Shown piece after piece: positions 61,334 to 64,000 of a DNA stretch of 64,000 nt. Within the stretch, counting starts at the first letter, position 1. Every line of letters starts with the position of its first letter. The DNA is from Lelliottia sp. JS-SCA-14. GTDB lineage: Bacteria > Pseudomonadota > Gammaproteobacteria > Enterobacterales > Enterobacteriaceae. The DNA lies in contig NZ_CP141606.1 in assembly GCF_035593345.1 (NCBI RefSeq), forward strand, positions 3,286,001 to 3,350,000, written 5' to 3'. The translations under genes were made by a program, and so were the position numbers. The notes beneath the pieces are model-generated. The model worked only from the letters and a program-made list of their open reading frames with translations, ran no database searches and was not told the origin of the DNA.

Positions 61334-62239
61334 TCAGGCTTCGGGTTCCTGATGCGGCACGACCACGCCTTCACGCGGCTCGTCCGGACTTGGCGACGGC
61401 AGATTCATCAGCTTCGCCAGGATGCTTGCCAGTTTCAGGCGCATTTCCGGGCGGCGAACGATCATGTCGATAGCGCCTTTTTCGATCAGGAATTCACTGC
61501 GCTGGAAGCCCGGCGGCAGTTTCTCACGCACGGTCTGTTCGATAACGCGTGGACCGGCAAAGCCGATCAGCGCTTTCGGTTCAGCGATGTTCAGATCGCC
61601 CAGCATCGCAAAACTCGCCGATACGCCGCCCATGGTCGGGTCGGTCAGAACGGAGATGTACGGCAGACCGCGTTCCTGCATTTTGCCCAGTGCCGCAGAG
61701 GTTTTCGCCATCTGCATCAGGGACATCAGCGCTTCCTGCATACGTGCACCGCCGGAGGCGGAGAAGCAGATCAGCGGGCAGTTGTCTTCCAGCGCCTGCT
61801 CAACGGCACGGATGAAACGCGCACCGACGACGGAACCCATTGAGCCGCCCATAAAGGAGAACTCAAAGGCCACAGCGACAACCGGCATCTCGTGCAGGGT
61901 GCCTTTCATCACGATCAGCGCGTCTTTCTCGCCGGTCTCTTTCTGAGCAGAAGCCAGTCTGTCTTTGTATTTCTTGGAGTCACGGAACTTCAGCACATCT
62001 TTTGGCTCAAGTTCGCTACCCAGTTCAACCATGGAACCTTCATCCAGCAGGCTATGCAGGCGATTACGCGCCGACATACGCATGTGGTGGTCACACTTCG
62101 GGCACACCTCAAGATTGCGTTCCAGCTCAGCGCGGTACAAGACCTGGCCGCAGCTGTCACACTTGGTCCACACCCCTTCAGGAATACTCGCCTTACGGGT
62201 TGGGGCTATGTTGCTTTTAATTCGTTCAATCCAGCTCAT
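61334..62239 (-). CDS. accD: Acetyl-CoA carboxylase carboxyltransferase subunit beta
   Basis: The 301-residue subunit transfers carboxyl groups to acetyl-CoA at the start of fatty-acid synthesis. The N-terminal zinc finger CDSCGQ to CPKCDHH (four Cys, about residues 27-49) is present, with the crotonase-like core [17 protein letters not shown] and [19 protein letters not shown]. The start at 62239 (MSWIERIK) matches E. coli; 28 earlier in-frame residues are not supported. E. coli AccD has 304 residues. Confidence 0.98.
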   Translation of the reverse strand: MSWIERIKSNIAPTRKASIPEGVWTKCDSCGQVLYRAELERNLEVCPKCDHHMRMSARNRLHSLLDEGSMVELGSELEPKDVLKFRDSKKYKDRLASAQKETGEKDALIVMKGTLHEMPVVAVAFEFSFMGGSMGSVVGARFIRAVEQALEDNCPLICFSASGGARMQEALMSLMQMAKTSAALGKMQERGLPYISVLTDPTMGGVSASFAMLGDLNIAEPKALIGFAGPRVIEQTVREKLPPGFQRSEFLIEKGAIDMIVRRPEMRLKLASILAKLMNLPSPSPDEPREGVVVPHQEPEA

Positions 62240-62393
62240 TGATAACCTTTCTGCCTGAACCTGGTCGTATGCCAGTTTTGCTGTAAGCGGCGCATAATGC
62301 CATTTTTGCCACAAACAGACCATGAATGTTGCACATTAAAACATAACAGCCCGAAACTTTGGATAAAAAAGTGGTCGAACCGCAAATGCGTAC

Positions 62394-63053
62394 TTACTTC
62401 GCTTGCTTTGCCGCCGCACGTTTATGACGAATAATTTCGACAACGCCCGGCAGGATTGAGAGCACAATAATGGCAACAATCAGTAACTTAAGATTTTCCT
62501 GCACGATTGGCAGATCGCCAAACAGGTAGCCCGCGTAGGTAAACAGCAGCACCCACAGCAGCGCACCAATCACGTTATAGGCCGCGAAGTGACGATAGGA
62601 CATATGTCCCATTCCCGCCACAAAGGGGGCAAACGTCCGGACGATCGGCACAAAACGCGCCAGAATGATGGTTTTGCCACCATGACGTTCATAGAACGCG
62701 TGCGTTTTGTCTAAATAGCTGCGACGGAAAATCTTCGAGTTCGGATTACTGAACAGCCGTTCACCGAATACCCGCCCAATAGTGTAGTTCACCGCATCGC
62801 CCACAATAGCCGCAACGATCATCAGCACCACCATCAGGTGGACGTTGAGATCGTTGGTCGGCAAAGCAGAAAGCGCGCCCGCGACAAACAGCAGGGAATC
62901 GCCCGGCAAAAACGGCGTGACGACCAGGCCGGTTTCACAGAACAAAATCAGGAACAGAATGGCATACACCCAGACGCCGTACTGCGCGACCAGCTCCGCC
63001 AGATGAACATCGATATGCAGGATGAAATCGATGAGAAAACGTATTAAGTCCAT
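62394..63053 (-). CDS. dedA: DedA family inner-membrane protein
   Basis: The 219-residue membrane protein of the DedA/SNARE-associated family has the conserved block [22 protein letters not shown] sequence ([20 protein letters not shown]) and [14 protein letters not shown] with [17 protein letters not shown]. Family members keep the proton gradient and recycle polyprenyl phosphate carriers. The length equals E. coli DedA. Confidence 0.95.
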   Translation of the reverse strand: MDLIRFLIDFILHIDVHLAELVAQYGVWVYAILFLILFCETGLVVTPFLPGDSLLFVAGALSALPTNDLNVHLMVVLMIVAAIVGDAVNYTIGRVFGERLFSNPNSKIFRRSYLDKTHAFYERHGGKTIILARFVPIVRTFAPFVAGMGHMSYRHFAAYNVIGALLWVLLFTYAGYLFGDLPIVQENLKLLIVAIIVLSILPGVVEIIRHKRAAAKQAK

Positions 63054-63085
63054 ATTGTCTAAGCCTTAATTGAATTGCAACTGCG

Positions 63086-63898
63086 TTAGTCCGCTAAAAA
63101 TAGCGGGCCCATTGGCGGTTTTGGAAGGTCAAAGCGATCCGGATAATCTACCGAGACCAGATACAGCCCTTCCGCCTTCGCCGTTGCTGCCGCAAGCGTT
63201 CTGTCCTTCGCTGCCAGCAGTTCTGCAATCCAGCTCTCCGGCTGGTGTCCGGCGCCTACTTCCATCAGGCTGCCCACAATATTCCGCACCATATGATGTA
63301 CAAAGGCATTGGCTTTGATATCCACCACCACATACGCGCCATAACGACTGACGGTAATGTGCATCACGTTTCGCCACGGCGTGCGCGACTGACACTGGAC
63401 CGCACGAAACGAGGTAAAGTCATTTTCACCGAGCAGATGCTGCGCGGCACGATGCATACGATCGGCATCCAGCGGCTCATAAAAATGAGTCACGCCCTGG
63501 CTTAACACTGCCGGACGCAGACGCTGATTGTAGATAACGTAGCGGTAACGACGGGCCGTGGCGCTGAAACGCGCGTGAAAATCATCCGGCACATCTTTCA
63601 CCCAGCGCACCGCGATGTCACCAGGCAAATTCGCATTTACGCCCAGTGTCCACGCCGCATCTTTACGCACCGCGGTGGTTTCGAAATGCACCACCTGGCC
63701 CGTACCGTGTACGCCTGCATCGGTACGACCGGCGCACAGCACACCGATCGGTTCGTTCGCCACCTGAGAGAGCGCTTTCTCCAGCTTTTCCTGGACGCTG
63801 CGCACTTCATTCTGACGCTGCCAGCCATAATATTTGCTGCCGTCGTACTCAATCCCGAGGGCAATTCTATGCACTGGCTTGTGTTCCACTTCAGACAT
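63086..63898 (-). CDS. truA: tRNA pseudouridine(38-40) synthase
   Basis: The 270-residue enzyme isomerises uridines 38-40 of the anticodon arm. The catalytic Asp is in [18 protein letters not shown] (residue about 60), and [15 protein letters not shown] and [21 protein letters not shown] are family marks. The length equals E. coli TruA. It lies 2 bases after usg. Confidence 0.98.
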   Translation of the reverse strand: MSEVEHKPVHRIALGIEYDGSKYYGWQRQNEVRSVQEKLEKALSQVANEPIGVLCAGRTDAGVHGTGQVVHFETTAVRKDAAWTLGVNANLPGDIAVRWVKDVPDDFHARFSATARRYRYVIYNQRLRPAVLSQGVTHFYEPLDADRMHRAAQHLLGENDFTSFRAVQCQSRTPWRNVMHITVSRYGAYVVVDIKANAFVHHMVRNIVGSLMEVGAGHQPESWIAELLAAKDRTLAAATAKAEGLYLVSVDYPDRFDLPKPPMGPLFLAD

Positions 63899-63900
63899 CC

Positions 63901-64000
63901 TTACAGATACTCCTGCACCAGCTTCTCAGCGATTTTGACCGCCATCAGCGCGCCGCCGAAACGTACGTTGTCCGCCACAGACCAGAACTGCACCTGCTCA
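63901..64000 (-). CDS. usg: Usg protein (aspartate-semialdehyde dehydrogenase-like), 3' end only
   Basis: The last 33 codons and one further base are in the window. They translate to a tail reading [20 protein letters not shown] and ending KLVQEYL. This matches the C-terminus of Usg, a homologue of aspartate-semialdehyde dehydrogenase found directly upstream of truA in E. coli. The gene continues past the window. Confidence 0.85.

Overview
The window is chromosomal DNA from an enteric bacterium of the Enterobacter / Lelliottia / Leclercia kind. Almost every protein is a close, full-length counterpart of an Escherichia coli or Salmonella protein, and the order is the E. coli order from glpA to usg. 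It differs from E. coli K-12 in three places: a cheV gene between rbn and nuoN, a PTS/split-transketolase operon with its own LacI-type regulator after pta, and a GNAT acetyltransferase where K-12, as I recall it, has rpnB/yfcI. The first two are Salmonella-like. Species-level placement is inference.

Layout. 1-2569: end of glpA, then glpB and glpC (anaerobic glycerol-3-phosphate dehydrogenase). 2570-3076: no convincing gene, but a highly structured segment bounded by 13-bp perfect inverted repeats. 3077-4912: cinA-like yfaY and outer-membrane yfaZ. 5073-12077: menF-D-H-B-C-E, the menaquinone pathway from chorismate to o-succinylbenzoyl-CoA and on to the naphthoate ring, all on the minus strand. 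12174-15051: elaB, elaA, rbn (RNase BN/Z), cheV. 15181-30220: the 13-gene nuo operon (respiratory complex I), minus strand, broken by a REP pair between nuoL and nuoM. 30851-38274: lrhA, alaA, yfbR, yfbS, yfbT, yfbU, yfbV. 38612-42035: ackA-pta. 42146-47384: ascorbate-type PTS (IIA, IIB, IIC) plus a two-piece transketolase, divergent from a LacI-family regulator, with two palindromic operators and a CRP-like site between them. 47388-51956: yfcD, yfcE, yfcF, yfcG, folX, yfcH, GNAT. 51997-56039: histidine and lysine/arginine/ornithine ABC importer (hisP, hisM, hisQ, hisJ, argT) with a sigma-54 promoter upstream of argT. 56331-64000: ubiX, purF, cvpA, dedD, folC, accD, dedA, truA and the end of usg.

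How the genes work together. Much of the window serves respiration and overflow metabolism. Complex I and GlpABC feed electrons into quinones, the men genes make menaquinone for anaerobic chains, and AckA-Pta turn acetyl-CoA into acetate and ATP. The PTS/transketolase cluster looks like a self-contained catabolic unit for an unidentified sugar or sugar acid. HisJQMP/ArgT import basic amino acids under nitrogen control. The purF-cvpA block carries a PurR-type operator.

Most of the region is well-known core genome. The parts least explained by known genes are the inverted-repeat element at 2599-3026, the PTS/transketolase operon and its control region, and repeat elements that have been taken into gene ends or operon gaps. 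I saw no rRNA, tRNA, CRISPR array, prophage, transposase or toxin-antitoxin gene.
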